The position numbers and the translations under genes were made by a program. This document shows, one piece after another, positions 9,037-18,104 of a stretch of 64,000 nt of DNA. Each line of letters starts with the position of its first letter. The stretch's first letter is position 1. The DNA comes from Rhodoferax_B ferrireducens_A (GTDB lineage: Bacteria > Pseudomonadota > Gammaproteobacteria > Burkholderiales > Burkholderiaceae_C). The stretch spans positions 1,736,001 through 1,800,000 of the forward strand of contig NZ_JAVDXT010000001.1 of assembly GCF_031458075.1 (NCBI RefSeq), in the 5' to 3' direction. Below the pieces are notes generated by a model that saw only the letters and a program-made list of their open reading frames with translations, ran no database searches and was not told the origin of the DNA.

Positions 9037-9109
9037 AGGAACCGATCTTGGAGTGGGTTTAATCAGGAATGGACGGCGCTATGCGGTGTTGTCTGTCACC
9101 GCGTTTGCT

Positions 9110-11554
9110 TTATAGCGCGTCCGGGGCCATATGCCAGATCTGTTGCGCGTATTCGCGGATGGTGCGGTCCGACGAAAACACCCCCATGCCCGCCACATTG
9201 GTGATGGCCTTGGCGCACCAGGCGGCCGGCTGGCGGTACAAGTCGTCTACCTGCGCTTGGGTGGCCACATAGGATGCGTAGTCGGCCAGCAGCAGGTAGT
9301 GGTCGCCGCCCCATAGCAGGGTGTCGACCAGGGCGCGGTAGCGGCCGGGCTCATCCGGCGAGAACTGGCCACCGGCGATGGCGTCCAACACTGCCTTGAG
9401 CGCGGGCGTGTTCTCGTAGTAGCGCATGGGCTGGTAGCCGCTTTGCTTCAAGGCCTGGACTTCTGGGGTCTTCAGGCCAAAGATGAAGATGTTGTCGTCG
9501 CCCACGTTCTGGCGGATTTCGATGTTCGCGCCGTCATCGGTACCGATGGTCAGCGCACCGTTCAGGGCCAGCTTCATATTGCCGGTGCCCGAGGCTTCGG
9601 TACCGGCGGTGGAAATCTGCTCGGACAGATCGGCGCCGGGCATGATGGTTTCGGCCACCGACACGCCGTAGTTGGGCATGAACACCAGCTTGAGCTTGTC
9701 GCCGATGCGCGGGTCGTTGTTGACCACCGTGCCCACATCGTGGATCAGCCGGATGATGGACTTGGCGGTGACGTAGGACGACGCGGCCTTGCCCGCAAAG
9801 ATCACGGTGCGCGGCACCCAGTCGGCGTGGGGGTTGGCCAGAATCGCCTGGTAGCGGGTCACCACATGCAGAACATTCAGTAGCTGGCGCTTGTATTCAT
9901 GGATGCGCTTGACCTGCACGTCGAACAGGCTATCGGGGCTGACCTGGATACCGGTGCTGCGTGCAATGGCCTCGGCCAGGCGTACCTTGTTCGCGCGTTT
10001 GACCGCCATGAAGGATTTTTGGAAGGCTGCATCGTCTTTCTTGGCCTTGAGTTTTTGCAGCTGGTCCAGGTCCAGGCGCCAGCCGCTGCCCAGTGTGCTG
10101 TCCAGCAGGCCGGACAGGCCGGGGTTGGCCTGCGCCAGCCAGCGGCGCGGCGTCACACCGTTGGTCATGTTGGTGAAGCGGTCCGGCCAGATGCTGGCGA
10201 AGTCCGAAAAAATGGTTTGCACCAGCAGCTCGGAGTGCAGGGCCGACACGCCATTCACCTTGTGGCTGCCCACGATGGACAGATGGGCCATGCGCACGCG
10301 GCGCTCGCCTTGCTCGTCGATCAAGGACAGGCGGGCCAGAAAAGCGTTGTCGCCAGGACGGTGGGTGGCTGCCAGGTCCAGAAACTCCTTGTTGATGCGG
10401 AAAATGATTTCCAGGTGGCGCGGCAGCACATGCTGCATCAGGCCCACGGGCCAGGTTTCCAGCGCCTCGGGCATCAAGGTGTGGTTGGTGTACGAGAAGG
10501 TGTTGCCGCAAATCTTCCAGGCCTTGTCCCAGGGCATGGCGTGTTCGTCGCACAGCACGCGCATCAGCTCGGCCACACCGATGGCCGGATGGGTGTCGTT
10601 GAGGTGGATGGCCACATGCTCGGCCAGATTGTCCAGCGAGGGGTGTTCGCGCAGGTGGCGGGCCACCAGGTCTTGCACCGATGCGGACACAAAGAAGTAT
10701 TCCTGCTTCAGACGCAGTTCGCGCCCCGCGGGTGTGCTGTCGTTGGGGTAGAGCACCCAGGAGATGTTTTCGTATTCGTTCTTCAGGCTGGCGGCACGCG
10801 CGTAGTCACCGGTGTTGAAGGCGTTCAGGTCGATGTGGGCCGGGGCCACGGCTTTCCACAGGCGCAAGGTGCTGACCTTTTCGGTGCCGTGGCCCGGCAC
10901 CACCATGTCATAGGCCTTGGCGGCCACTTCGCCGGCGTGGCGCCAGATCGGGCTGCCATTCACATGCTCGACCCAGCCGCCAAAATGCACAGGGTAGCTG
11001 ATGTCGGCGCGCGGAAATTCCCAGGGCGTACCGTTTTCCAGCCACGGGTCGGGGTATTCCATCTGCGCACCGTTCTGTATGTCCTGTGCAAACATGCCGT
11101 ATTCGTAGCGGATGCCGTAGCCGAACGAGGGTAGGCCTACCGTGGCCATGGAATCCAGAAAGCAGGCGGCCAGGCGCCCTAGGCCTCCATTGCCCAGCGC
11201 GGCATCGGGCTCGCGGTCGGCCACGTTTTCCAGGGTTTGGGCGAACTGGGTCAGGCCTTCGGCAGCGGCGCCGCGCAATTCCAGGGCGCCCAGTGCATTC
11301 GACAGGGTGCGGCCCATCAGGAATTCCATGGACAGGTAAACCACCCGGCGGGCTTTGGCGGCGGCTTCACGGGTCTGGGTCTCTACCCAACGCTGCGAAA
11401 GTTGCTGGCGCGCCACATGGGACACGGCCAGCATCAAATCATTGGGGGTTGCATCGGCGGGGTTGACGCCTACGGTGTTGAGTAAATGCTGCGTGATTGC
11501 AGCCTGGATGTTGGTGGAAATATTGGCAGAAGAAGGGGTAAGACGCAGGGGCAC
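9110..11554 (-). CDS. glgP: Glycogen/maltodextrin phosphorylase GlgP
   Basis: 814 residues. GlgP releases glucose 1-phosphate from glycogen using pyridoxal phosphate. The PLP-lysine motif EASGTGNMKLALNGALTIG is intact. Other family blocks are ALGNGGLGRLAACFLDSMA, HLNDTHPAIGVAELMR and VKRIHEYKRQLLNVL. GTG 11554 (VPLRLTPSSANIS) is preferred over the more upstream ATG at 11668, because it has AAGGA ahead of it, gives the family length and leaves the operator-like site at 11622 outside the gene. First gene of the glgP-glgB-glgX operon and divergent from glgC. Confidence 0.95.
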   Translation of the reverse strand: MPLRLTPSSANISTNIQAAITQHLLNTVGVNPADATPNDLMLAVSHVARQQLSQRWVETQTREAAAKARRVVYLSMEFLMGRTLSNALGALELRGAAAEGLTQFAQTLENVADREPDAALGNGGLGRLAACFLDSMATVGLPSFGYGIRYEYGMFAQDIQNGAQMEYPDPWLENGTPWEFPRADISYPVHFGGWVEHVNGSPIWRHAGEVAAKAYDMVVPGHGTEKVSTLRLWKAVAPAHIDLNAFNTGDYARAASLKNEYENISWVLYPNDSTPAGRELRLKQEYFFVSASVQDLVARHLREHPSLDNLAEHVAIHLNDTHPAIGVAELMRVLCDEHAMPWDKAWKICGNTFSYTNHTLMPEALETWPVGLMQHVLPRHLEIIFRINKEFLDLAATHRPGDNAFLARLSLIDEQGERRVRMAHLSIVGSHKVNGVSALHSELLVQTIFSDFASIWPDRFTNMTNGVTPRRWLAQANPGLSGLLDSTLGSGWRLDLDQLQKLKAKKDDAAFQKSFMAVKRANKVRLAEAIARSTGIQVSPDSLFDVQVKRIHEYKRQLLNVLHVVTRYQAILANPHADWVPRTVIFAGKAASSYVTAKSIIRLIHDVGTVVNNDPRIGDKLKLVFMPNYGVSVAETIMPGADLSEQISTAGTEASGTGNMKLALNGALTIGTDDGANIEIRQNVGDDNIFIFGLKTPEVQALKQSGYQPMRYYENTPALKAVLDAIAGGQFSPDEPGRYRALVDTLLWGGDHYLLLADYASYVATQAQVDDLYRQPAAWCAKAITNVAGMGVFSSDRTIREYAQQIWHMAPDAL

Positions 11555-11619
11555 AGGAGCTTCCTTTGGTAAATGTGGGCACAAGCCTGAAACCGCGAAC
11601 GGCGAGCTTTTTGCGGAGT

Positions 11620-11632
11620 CTAAGCGCTTTGA
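11620..11632 (-). promoter_or_regulatory. LacI-type operator candidate upstream of glgP
   Basis: TAAGCGCTTTGA contains the AAGCGCTT palindromic core, resembling the longer CAAAGCGCTTTG ahead of the GH13 gene at 624. It lies in the 211-base divergent region between glgP and glgC, about 70 bases upstream of the chosen glgP start. It suggests a shared sugar-responsive LacI-family regulator. The motif is short, so confidence is low. Confidence 0.3.
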
Positions 11633-11765
11633 GGTCGGAAAATAAGCATGTTTAGAGAATTTTCGCACGCAGGGCCGGGTTGGTGGCCGTTTTTTGGATC
11701 CTCGGATTAAGATGCTGGCGTTAGTCGAAAGTTGGTCAACAATTACCTATTCTCTGGAGACAAAA

Positions 11766-13037
11766 ATGCAGCAGATTAACTTGGCCCATGGACTGGACCT
11801 GCCAAAACGGGCCATTGCCCTGGTGCTGGCCGGTGGCCGCGGCAGCCGCTTGATGAATCTCACAGACCGACGCGCCAAGCCGGCGGTGTATTTCGGCGGT
11901 AAGTTTCGGATTGTTGATTTCGCGCTGTCCAACTGCCTGAATTCCGGCATTCGGCGCATCGGCGTGATCACCCAGTACAAGTCGCACAGCTTGTTGCGGC
12001 ATTTACAGCGCGGCTGGGCATTCTTGAAGAACGAGATGAACGAGTTTGTCGACCTGCTGCCGGCCCAGCAGCGCAACGACAATGAAAACTGGTACCGCGG
12101 CACGGCCGACGCGGTCTACCAGAACCAGGACATTCTGGAGAGCTACGGCGCCGACTACATCGTGGTCCTGGCCGGCGACCATATTTACAAAATGAACTAC
12201 GCCCTGATGCTGGCCGACCACGTGGCTAAAGGGCGCGAATGCACCGTGGGCTGCATCGCCGTGCCGCGCAAGGAGGCGTCCGCCTTCGGAGTCATGGCGG
12301 TAGACGACAACAGCCTGATCACCGACTTCCTGGAAAAGCCTGCCGATCCGCCGGCCATGCCGGGCAACCCCGATATGTCGCTGGCCAGCATGGGCATCTA
12401 CATCTTCAACGCGGCATTTCTGTATGCCGAGCTGGAGCGCGATATGGCCGACCCGGCGTCCAGCCACGACTTTGGCAAGGACATCATTCCGCGCGCGGTG
12501 CGCAACGGCAACGCGGTAGCCCATCCTTTTGCCCTGAGCTGCGTTCCCAATGTGGAGGGCGAAGAGCCTTATTGGCGCGACGTGGGAACGATTGACGCCT
12601 ACTGGGACGCGAACATCGACCTCACCGCGACCGAACCCAAGCTGAATCTGTACGACACGCAATGGCCGATCTGGACCTACCAGGCCCAGTTGCCGCCCGC
12701 CAAGTTTGTGCACAACCAGGACGACAGGCGCGGCATGGCGATCGAATCCATGGTGTCGGGCGGCTGCATCGTGTCGGGCAGCGTGCACCGTTCGGTGCTG
12801 TTCTCCAGCGTGCGGGTGCATTCGCATTCGCAGGTGAACTGGTCGGTGCTGTTGCCCGATGTACAGGTCGGCCGCGGTGCGCGCATCAACCGGGCGGTGA
12901 TCGACCGCGGCTGCGTGATCCCCGATGGCATGGTGATTGGCGAAGATGCAGCGGCCGATGCCGAGCGTTTCCACCGCAGCGAAAACGGCATCACCCTGGT
13001 CACCACCCCCATGTTGAAGAAGTTGGCTGCCGGATGA
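11766..13037 (+). CDS. glgC: Glucose-1-phosphate adenylyltransferase GlgC
   Basis: 423 residues. GlgC makes ADP-glucose from ATP and glucose 1-phosphate, the committed step of glycogen synthesis. The nucleotide-binding loop ALVLAGGRGSRLMNLTDRRAKPAV and allosteric/catalytic FRIVDFALSNCLNSGI are present. So are WYRGTADAVYQNQDI, VVLAGDHIYKMNY and the C-terminal left-handed beta-helix ending ENGITLVTTPMLKK. ATG 11766 has CTGGAG nine bases upstream; longer in-frame starts would cut into the promoter region. Stop overlaps the glgA start as ATGA. Confidence 0.97.
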   Translation: MQQINLAHGLDLPKRAIALVLAGGRGSRLMNLTDRRAKPAVYFGGKFRIVDFALSNCLNSGIRRIGVITQYKSHSLLRHLQRGWAFLKNEMNEFVDLLPAQQRNDNENWYRGTADAVYQNQDILESYGADYIVVLAGDHIYKMNYALMLADHVAKGRECTVGCIAVPRKEASAFGVMAVDDNSLITDFLEKPADPPAMPGNPDMSLASMGIYIFNAAFLYAELERDMADPASSHDFGKDIIPRAVRNGNAVAHPFALSCVPNVEGEEPYWRDVGTIDAYWDANIDLTATEPKLNLYDTQWPIWTYQAQLPPAKFVHNQDDRRGMAIESMVSGGCIVSGSVHRSVLFSSVRVHSHSQVNWSVLLPDVQVGRGARINRAVIDRGCVIPDGMVIGEDAAADAERFHRSENGITLVTTPMLKKLAAG

Positions 13038-14497
13038 AAGTACTGCAGGTCGGTGCCGAGGTTTTTCCTCTGGTCAAAACAGGTGGCTTGGCGGATGTGC
13101 TGGGCGCGCTGCCCCAGGCCTTGGTCGCGGCGGGTGCCGATGTGCGCCTGCTGCTGCCAGGTTTCCCGGCGATTCTGGCCGGCCTGAAGACGCCTACGGT
13201 GGTGTATGAAATCGGCGCAGCATTTGGCGTGGCGCGGGTGCGCCTGCTCTGCGGCACCATCGCTGCCAGCGGTGTCACGGCCTATGTGGTCGATGCACCT
13301 TACTACTACCAGCGTGCCGGCAACCCCTACCTGGGGCCGGACGGCACGGAGTGGCCGGACAACGCCCAGCGCTTTGCATTGCTGGGCTGGGTAGCCGCCC
13401 AGGTGGCTGCGGGTGGGCTGGACCCGGCCTGGACGCCCGATGTGCTGCACACCCATGACTGGCACGCAGGCATGGCCTGCGCCTATGTGGCGGCCAATCC
13501 GGGCGCCAAGGTGGCTACCGTCTACACCGTGCACAACCTGGCTTACCAGGGCTTGTTCGATGCCAAGGACTTCCATCTGCTGGGCTTGCCGGTGCGCTTC
13601 ATGGACCCGACCCGGCTGGAATACCACGGCCGTTTTTCGTTCATGAAGGCCGGCTTGACCAACGCCCAGCGTGTCACTACGGTCAGCCCCAGCTATGCGG
13701 CAGAGATTGCCACCGCGGAATTCGGCTGCGGGCTGGACGGCGTGGTGCGTTCGCGCGGCGCCGATGTGTCCGGTATCCTGAATGGCGTGGACGATGCGGT
13801 GTGGAACCCCGGCACCGACAAGGACATCGCCAGCCCGTACTCGGCCAAGGCCATGGCCGGCAAGGCTGCATCGAAAGCCGCTTTGCAGAAAGCCCTGGGC
13901 TTGCGCGTCGACGCCACGCTGCCTTTGTTTACCGTGGTCAGCCGCTTGACGCAGCAAAAAGGCCTGGACCTGGTGCTGGCCGCGATCCCCGAGATGCTGG
14001 CTGCCGGCGCCCAGCTGGCGGTGCAGGGCAGTGGCGATGCCGAGCTGGAAAAAGCTTTTACCCAGGCCATGGCCGTGCACCCCGGGGTGGTGGCGGTGCG
14101 GCTGGGCTACGACGAGGCTTTTGCCCACCAGATGATTGCCGGTGCCGATGCCATGCTGGTGCCGTCCCGCTTCGAGCCCTGCGGTTTGACCCAGCTGTAT
14201 GCCTTGCGCTACGGCACCGTGCCGGTGGTGCGCCGGGTCGGTGGGCTGATCGACACCGTGGTGGATGCCGACGACGCGGCTGTGCAGGCCGACAGCGCAA
14301 CCGGCTTCATGTTCGGCCCTGCGACCCGTGAAGCCCTGGCTTTGGCGGTGCACCGCACTGTCCATGCCTATGCCCAACCGGCAGTCTGGGCGCAGCTGCA
14401 GCAACGCGGCATGGCGCAAAATTTCTCCTGGGCGGCAGCGGCCACGCAGTATTTGGATTTGTACGAAAGCTTGTGCGGTTCTGCTGTCGCTTCATAG
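13034..14497 (+). CDS. glgA: Glycogen synthase GlgA
   Basis: 487 residues, a GT5 enzyme that adds glucose from ADP-glucose to the growing alpha-1,4 chain. The ADP-glucose loop KTGGLADVLGALPQAL follows the first beta strand (MKVLQVGAEVFPLV). The second Rossmann domain carries FTVVSRLTQQKGLDLVLAAIPEM and the SRFEPCGLTQLYALRYGTVPVVRRVGGL block with catalytic Glu. It shares a 4-base ATGA overlap with glgC, so the two biosynthetic genes are translationally coupled and face the degradative operon. Confidence 0.97.
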   Translation: MKVLQVGAEVFPLVKTGGLADVLGALPQALVAAGADVRLLLPGFPAILAGLKTPTVVYEIGAAFGVARVRLLCGTIAASGVTAYVVDAPYYYQRAGNPYLGPDGTEWPDNAQRFALLGWVAAQVAAGGLDPAWTPDVLHTHDWHAGMACAYVAANPGAKVATVYTVHNLAYQGLFDAKDFHLLGLPVRFMDPTRLEYHGRFSFMKAGLTNAQRVTTVSPSYAAEIATAEFGCGLDGVVRSRGADVSGILNGVDDAVWNPGTDKDIASPYSAKAMAGKAASKAALQKALGLRVDATLPLFTVVSRLTQQKGLDLVLAAIPEMLAAGAQLAVQGSGDAELEKAFTQAMAVHPGVVAVRLGYDEAFAHQMIAGADAMLVPSRFEPCGLTQLYALRYGTVPVVRRVGGLIDTVVDADDAAVQADSATGFMFGPATREALALAVHRTVHAYAQPAVWAQLQQRGMAQNFSWAAAATQYLDLYESLCGSAVAS

Positions 14498-14506
14498 AGG
14501 GCAGGT

Positions 14507-14522
14507 GGTCTTTAATAAGACC
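14507..14522. promoter_or_regulatory. Perfect inverted repeat between glgA and algC
   Basis: GGTCTT-TAAT-AAGACC, six-base arms with a four-base centre, lies ten bases after the glgA stop. There is no U-tract after it, so an operator or mRNA hairpin is likelier than a terminator. A TACAAT -10 candidate for the next gene is at 14569-14574. Confidence 0.3.
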
Positions 14523-14638
14523 CCAAAATATCCCGGTTGATGGTCCGGTAAGCGGGCTGTGGCAAAACTACAATGCCAGCCGCTGGCCCAGGTCCCGTGG
14601 CGCTGGGCGTTCCATTCACACAACCGGCACATATTCCT

Positions 14639-16036
14639 ATGCACGTTGCAAGCTCGATCTTCAAGGCCTATGACATCCGCGGCGTCGTGCCGGCTACCGT
14701 TACCGAAGCGGTGGCGGAAGGCATAGGCAAGTCTTTTGGCAGCATAGCCCTGGCGGAGGGGGAAACCACGGTCGCCGTCGGCCGCGATGGCCGACTGAGC
14801 GGCCCCAGCCTGGTGGCGGCCTTGATCCGCGGCCTGGTGGCGGTGGGGATTGAGGTGATCGATGTCGGTACCGTCACCACCCCCTTGCTGTACTTCGCGG
14901 CGCATACCCTGTGCCGCAGCGGCATCCAGGTGACCGGCAGCCACAACCCCAAGGATTACAACGGTTTCAAGATGGTCATGGGCGGCCGCGCCATCCATGG
15001 GGATGAAATCCAGGCGATTCGCCGGATGATGGAAGCCGAGTCCTGGGTCGCCAGAACCGGTGGCACGGTGCGCAAGGTCGACGTGCTGCCAGCCTACACG
15101 GCCCGCATCGTGTCCGACATTCAATTGGCCCGTCCGATGAAGATCGTCGTTGACTCGGGCAACGGCATCGCTGGCGCCTCGGCCCCGGACATCCTGCGCG
15201 CGATTGGCTGCGAGGTGATCGAGCTGTTCAGTGAGGTCGACGGCAATTTCCCGAACCACCATCCCGACCCGAGCAAGCCCGAGAACCTGCACGACCTGAT
15301 GGCCGCGTTGAAGACCAGCGGTGCGGAGTTAGGCCTGGCCTTTGACGGCGACGGCGACCGCCTGGGCATCGTCACCCAGGATGGCTCCAATATCTACCCC
15401 GACCGCCAAATGCAGCTGTTCGCCGAAGACGTGCTGCGCCGCGTACCGGGCGGCACGATTCTGTTTGACGTGAAATGCTCGCAGCGCCTGGCGCCTGCCA
15501 TTGCTGCGGCCGGTGGCCAACCTTTGATGTTCAAGACCGGCCATTCGCTGATCAAGGCCAAGATGAAGGAAATCGAAGCCGCTGGCGGCCAAGCCCCGCT
15601 GGGGGGCGAGATGAGCGGCCATATCTTCTTCAAGGAGCGCTGGTTCGGCTTTGACGACGGCACCTATGCGGGCTGCCGCCTGCTGGAGATACTCAGCCAG
15701 TCGCCCGATGCAAACGCCGTGTTGCACGCTTTGCCTACGAGCTTTTCGACCCCCGAGCTGAATGTGGCCTGTGCCGAAGGCGAGCCGCCTGCGGTGGTGG
15801 CAAAAGCCCTGGCCCTGGCCGACTTTGCCGCGCCCGCCGTGGTCAACACCATCGACGGGTTGCGTGTCGACTGGCCGGATGGCTTTGGCTTGCTGCGCGC
15901 CAGCAATACCACGCCGGTGCTGGTGCTGCGCTTTGAAGGCCATACGCCCGAGGCCCTGGAGCGCATCCAGCACGACATGCTGGCCTTGCTGCGCCGTGCC
16001 AAGCCAGACGCCACTTTGGCGGCCAGCGCGCATTGA
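14639..16036 (+). CDS. algC: Phosphomannomutase/phosphoglucomutase
   Basis: 465 residues, alpha-D-phosphohexomutase of the AlgC type. It interconverts the 1- and 6-phosphates of mannose and glucose. The phosphoserine loop is VTGSHNPKDYNGFK, the Mg loop DGDGDRLG, the sugar-binding loop GEMSGHIFF (typical of dual mannose/glucose enzymes), and the phosphate site RASNTTPVLVLRFE. ATG 14639 gives MHVASSIFKAYDIRG, a standard start; a 22-residue extension is less likely. Position between glycogen and lipopolysaccharide genes fits a supply of glucose 1-phosphate and core-sugar precursors. Confidence 0.92.
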   Translation: MHVASSIFKAYDIRGVVPATVTEAVAEGIGKSFGSIALAEGETTVAVGRDGRLSGPSLVAALIRGLVAVGIEVIDVGTVTTPLLYFAAHTLCRSGIQVTGSHNPKDYNGFKMVMGGRAIHGDEIQAIRRMMEAESWVARTGGTVRKVDVLPAYTARIVSDIQLARPMKIVVDSGNGIAGASAPDILRAIGCEVIELFSEVDGNFPNHHPDPSKPENLHDLMAALKTSGAELGLAFDGDGDRLGIVTQDGSNIYPDRQMQLFAEDVLRRVPGGTILFDVKCSQRLAPAIAAAGGQPLMFKTGHSLIKAKMKEIEAAGGQAPLGGEMSGHIFFKERWFGFDDGTYAGCRLLEILSQSPDANAVLHALPTSFSTPELNVACAEGEPPAVVAKALALADFAAPAVVNTIDGLRVDWPDGFGLLRASNTTPVLVLRFEGHTPEALERIQHDMLALLRRAKPDATLAASAH

Positions 16037-16062
16037 CACGCCAGCACGCAGACGGGCAGGGC

Positions 16063-17067
16063 ATGCGGATCTTGATTGTCAAAATATCGTCGCTGGGCGA
16101 TGTCATCCAGACCCTGCCGGCCTTGCACGACATGCGCCAGGCTTTGCCGCAGGCCACGTTCGACTGGGTGGTGGAAGAGGCTTTTGCGCCGCTGCTCAAA
16201 GCCCATGTGCCGGGCCTGGCACGGGTGATTCCGGTGGCCCAGCGGCGCTGGCGCAAAACCCCGCTGACGGCCGCGGTGCGGGCCGAAAAAGCCGTGTTCC
16301 TGCAGACCTTGCAGGCCGAAGCCTATGACGTGGTGCTGGACTTCCAGGGCCTGATCAAGTCCGTGCTGATTGCCCGCCAGGCGCGGCTTGCCCCGGGGGG
16401 CTGGCGTAGCTCCTACGGCAACCGCAGCGAGGACGCCGCTTACGAGTGGCCGGTGCGCTGGCTGGTGCAGCGGCCCCAGCCCATGCCGCCACGCATCCAC
16501 TCCATGCAACGCTACCGCCGCCTGGCTGCGCTGGCGCTGGGTTATGCGCCGCGCGACGACGGCATCGGCTACGACGAATTGCAGGTCACGCCGGTGGAGC
16601 CCGATGGCAGCGTGATGCTGGTGCACGGCACCACCCGGGTAGAAAACGAATGGCCGCTGCAGCACTGGATACAGGTCGGCCAGGCGCTGGTGGCCCAGGG
16701 CTTGCCGGTCAGTGTGCCGCAGGCGAATCCGGCTGAGGCCGTATTTGCCCAGCAGCTGTGCGAGGCCATCGGCCCGCAGGCCCAGGTGCTGCCCCGCATG
16801 GGCCTGGCTGCGTTGGCGGCGCGCATGGCGGGCTGTGTGGGCGTCATCGGCGTGGACTCCGGCCTCAGCCATCTCGCCGTGGCCTTGAACCTGCCGCATG
16901 TGCAGATTTTCAGCCAGCCGCGCATCTGGCGCGCCGGGCCGGTGGGCTGTAGCTACCAGGTGGCGGTCGGCGGTGAGCAGGCGCCGGATGTAGACACTGT
17001 GCTGCAGGCGTGGCAAGCTGTGTGGGCTGATTTCCACCAAAAAGCCTTGTTGCCGGCTTCTGCATGA
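16063..17067 (+). CDS. waaC: Lipopolysaccharide heptosyltransferase I
   Basis: 334 residues, GT9 family. It transfers L-glycero-D-manno-heptose to Kdo in the inner core of lipopolysaccharide on the cytoplasmic side of the inner membrane. The start MRILIVKISSLGDVIQTLPAL is the GT9 signature and matches WaaC (FDWVVEEAFAPLL and RVIPVAQRRWRK also follow). The C-terminal donor site includes GVIGVDSGLSHLAVALNLPHVQIFSQPRIWRAGPVG. ATG 16063 is preferred to a TTG at 16033 that would overlap algC. Stop overlaps the next gene as ATGA. Confidence 0.9.
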   Translation: MRILIVKISSLGDVIQTLPALHDMRQALPQATFDWVVEEAFAPLLKAHVPGLARVIPVAQRRWRKTPLTAAVRAEKAVFLQTLQAEAYDVVLDFQGLIKSVLIARQARLAPGGWRSSYGNRSEDAAYEWPVRWLVQRPQPMPPRIHSMQRYRRLAALALGYAPRDDGIGYDELQVTPVEPDGSVMLVHGTTRVENEWPLQHWIQVGQALVAQGLPVSVPQANPAEAVFAQQLCEAIGPQAQVLPRMGLAALAARMAGCVGVIGVDSGLSHLAVALNLPHVQIFSQPRIWRAGPVGCSYQVAVGGEQAPDVDTVLQAWQAVWADFHQKALLPASA

Positions 17068-18104
17068 ACGTCTTGATCGTCAAACTTTCTTCGCTCGGCG
17101 ACGTGGTCTACGCCATGCCGGCGGTACAGGACATGTTGTCCGAGCTGCCGGGTACCCAGGTGGATTGGGTGGTCGAGCCCGACTTCGCCCCGCTGGTGCG
17201 GCGCTGCGCTGGTGTGCACCGCGTGATCGAATGCGATCTGCGCCGTTGGCGCGAAACCGTGTTCACCGCCGATACGCGCACCGCCTGGCGGGCTTTTTCC
17301 TCGGACCTGCAATACGAATGCTATGACGCGGTGCTGGACCTGCAAGGCCTGAGCAAATCGGCGCTGGTGGCCAAGATGGCGCGGCTCAGCCCCCAAGGCC
17401 TGCGCTACGCCCTGGCCAACCAGACCGAAGGCCGCAGCTTCGAGGCCCCGACCCGCTGGGAGGCCGACGTGGCGATTCCGGTCGAGCCGCGCATCCATGC
17501 GATAGACCGCTCGCGCGTCATGTGCGCCCGGGCCTTGGTGTATGCGCTGCCAGAAAAATTATCTTTTGGCCTTGTACCGCATGTAGGTAAAGAGCTTAGA
17601 GCTGTTAAAAATATAGCGAACACGTTTTTTGATTCGGGCAGCGTGGCGCCGGCATCCATCGTCGCCCTGCTGCACGGCAGTTCGCGCGCCGACAAACATT
17701 GGCCGGACGAGTCCTGGCTGGAGCTGGGCCATCGCCTGAACGCCCTGGGCTATACGGTGGCCTTTCCGCATGGCAGCGACGAGGAGCAGTGGCGCAGCGA
17801 AAGCATTGCCAGCCGGCTCGAGCAGTCTGTGGTCTGGCCGCGCATGGGCATGAGTGCGCTGACCGATGCGCTCGGCGAATGCCTGGGCGCGGTCGGCGTG
17901 GACAGCGGCCTGTGCAATATCGCCACCGCCCTGGACCTGCCGCTGGTGCGGCTGTACAACTTCGATACCGTCTGGCGCACCGGACCGCGGGACAACGACC
18001 ACCAGTTCAGCGTGTTTGGCGAGCCTACACCCAGTGTGGATGCGGTCTGGAATGCCTGGATGCAGGCCTCGGCCCTGGCGTCACTGCGGGACTCGATGCG
18101 TTGA
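17064..18104 (+). CDS. Second WaaC-like heptosyltransferase (GT9)
   Basis: 346 residues, paralogous to the preceding gene: MNVLIVKLSSLGDVVYAMPAV, DWVVEPDFAPLV, CDLRRWRETVF, YDAVLDLQGLSKSALVAKMARL. The donor-binding block GAVGVDSGLCNIATALDLPLVRLYNF is present. It probably adds a second heptose or related sugar to the inner core; the acceptor is unknown. Between the two domains, residues about 163-187 (KLSFGLVPHVGKELRAVKNI...) are coded by A+T-rich DNA at 17553-17620 that resembles the interspersed repeat. Coupled by ATGA to the gene before and by TTGA to waaA after it. Confidence 0.85.
   Translation: MNVLIVKLSSLGDVVYAMPAVQDMLSELPGTQVDWVVEPDFAPLVRRCAGVHRVIECDLRRWRETVFTADTRTAWRAFSSDLQYECYDAVLDLQGLSKSALVAKMARLSPQGLRYALANQTEGRSFEAPTRWEADVAIPVEPRIHAIDRSRVMCARALVYALPEKLSFGLVPHVGKELRAVKNIANTFFDSGSVAPASIVALLHGSSRADKHWPDESWLELGHRLNALGYTVAFPHGSDEEQWRSESIASRLEQSVVWPRMGMSALTDALGECLGAVGVDSGLCNIATALDLPLVRLYNFDTVWRTGPRDNDHQFSVFGEPTPSVDAVWNAWMQASALASLRDSMR
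17553..17620 (-). repeat. Diverged interspersed repeat inside the second heptosyltransferase
   Basis: A+T-rich segment in a G+C-rich gene. It runs TTTTGGCCTTGTACCGCATG on the plus strand and ends GAGCTGTTAAAAATATAGCG. This has the TTTTGGCC end and the AGCTGTTAAAAATA end of the repeat family in the expected order, but the inner arms have diverged. It lies in frame at the junction between the two GT9 domains. Confidence 0.5.

Noticed and set aside
11555..11668. Longer GlgP starting at the upstream ATG 11668
   Set aside because: The extra 38 residues are not GlgP-like, and GTG 11554 has a proper ribosome-binding site and gives the family length.
17553..17620. Frameshift or decay of the second heptosyltransferase because of the A+T-rich stretch
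   Set aside because: The frame is open through it and both GT9 domains with their motifs are intact on either side.
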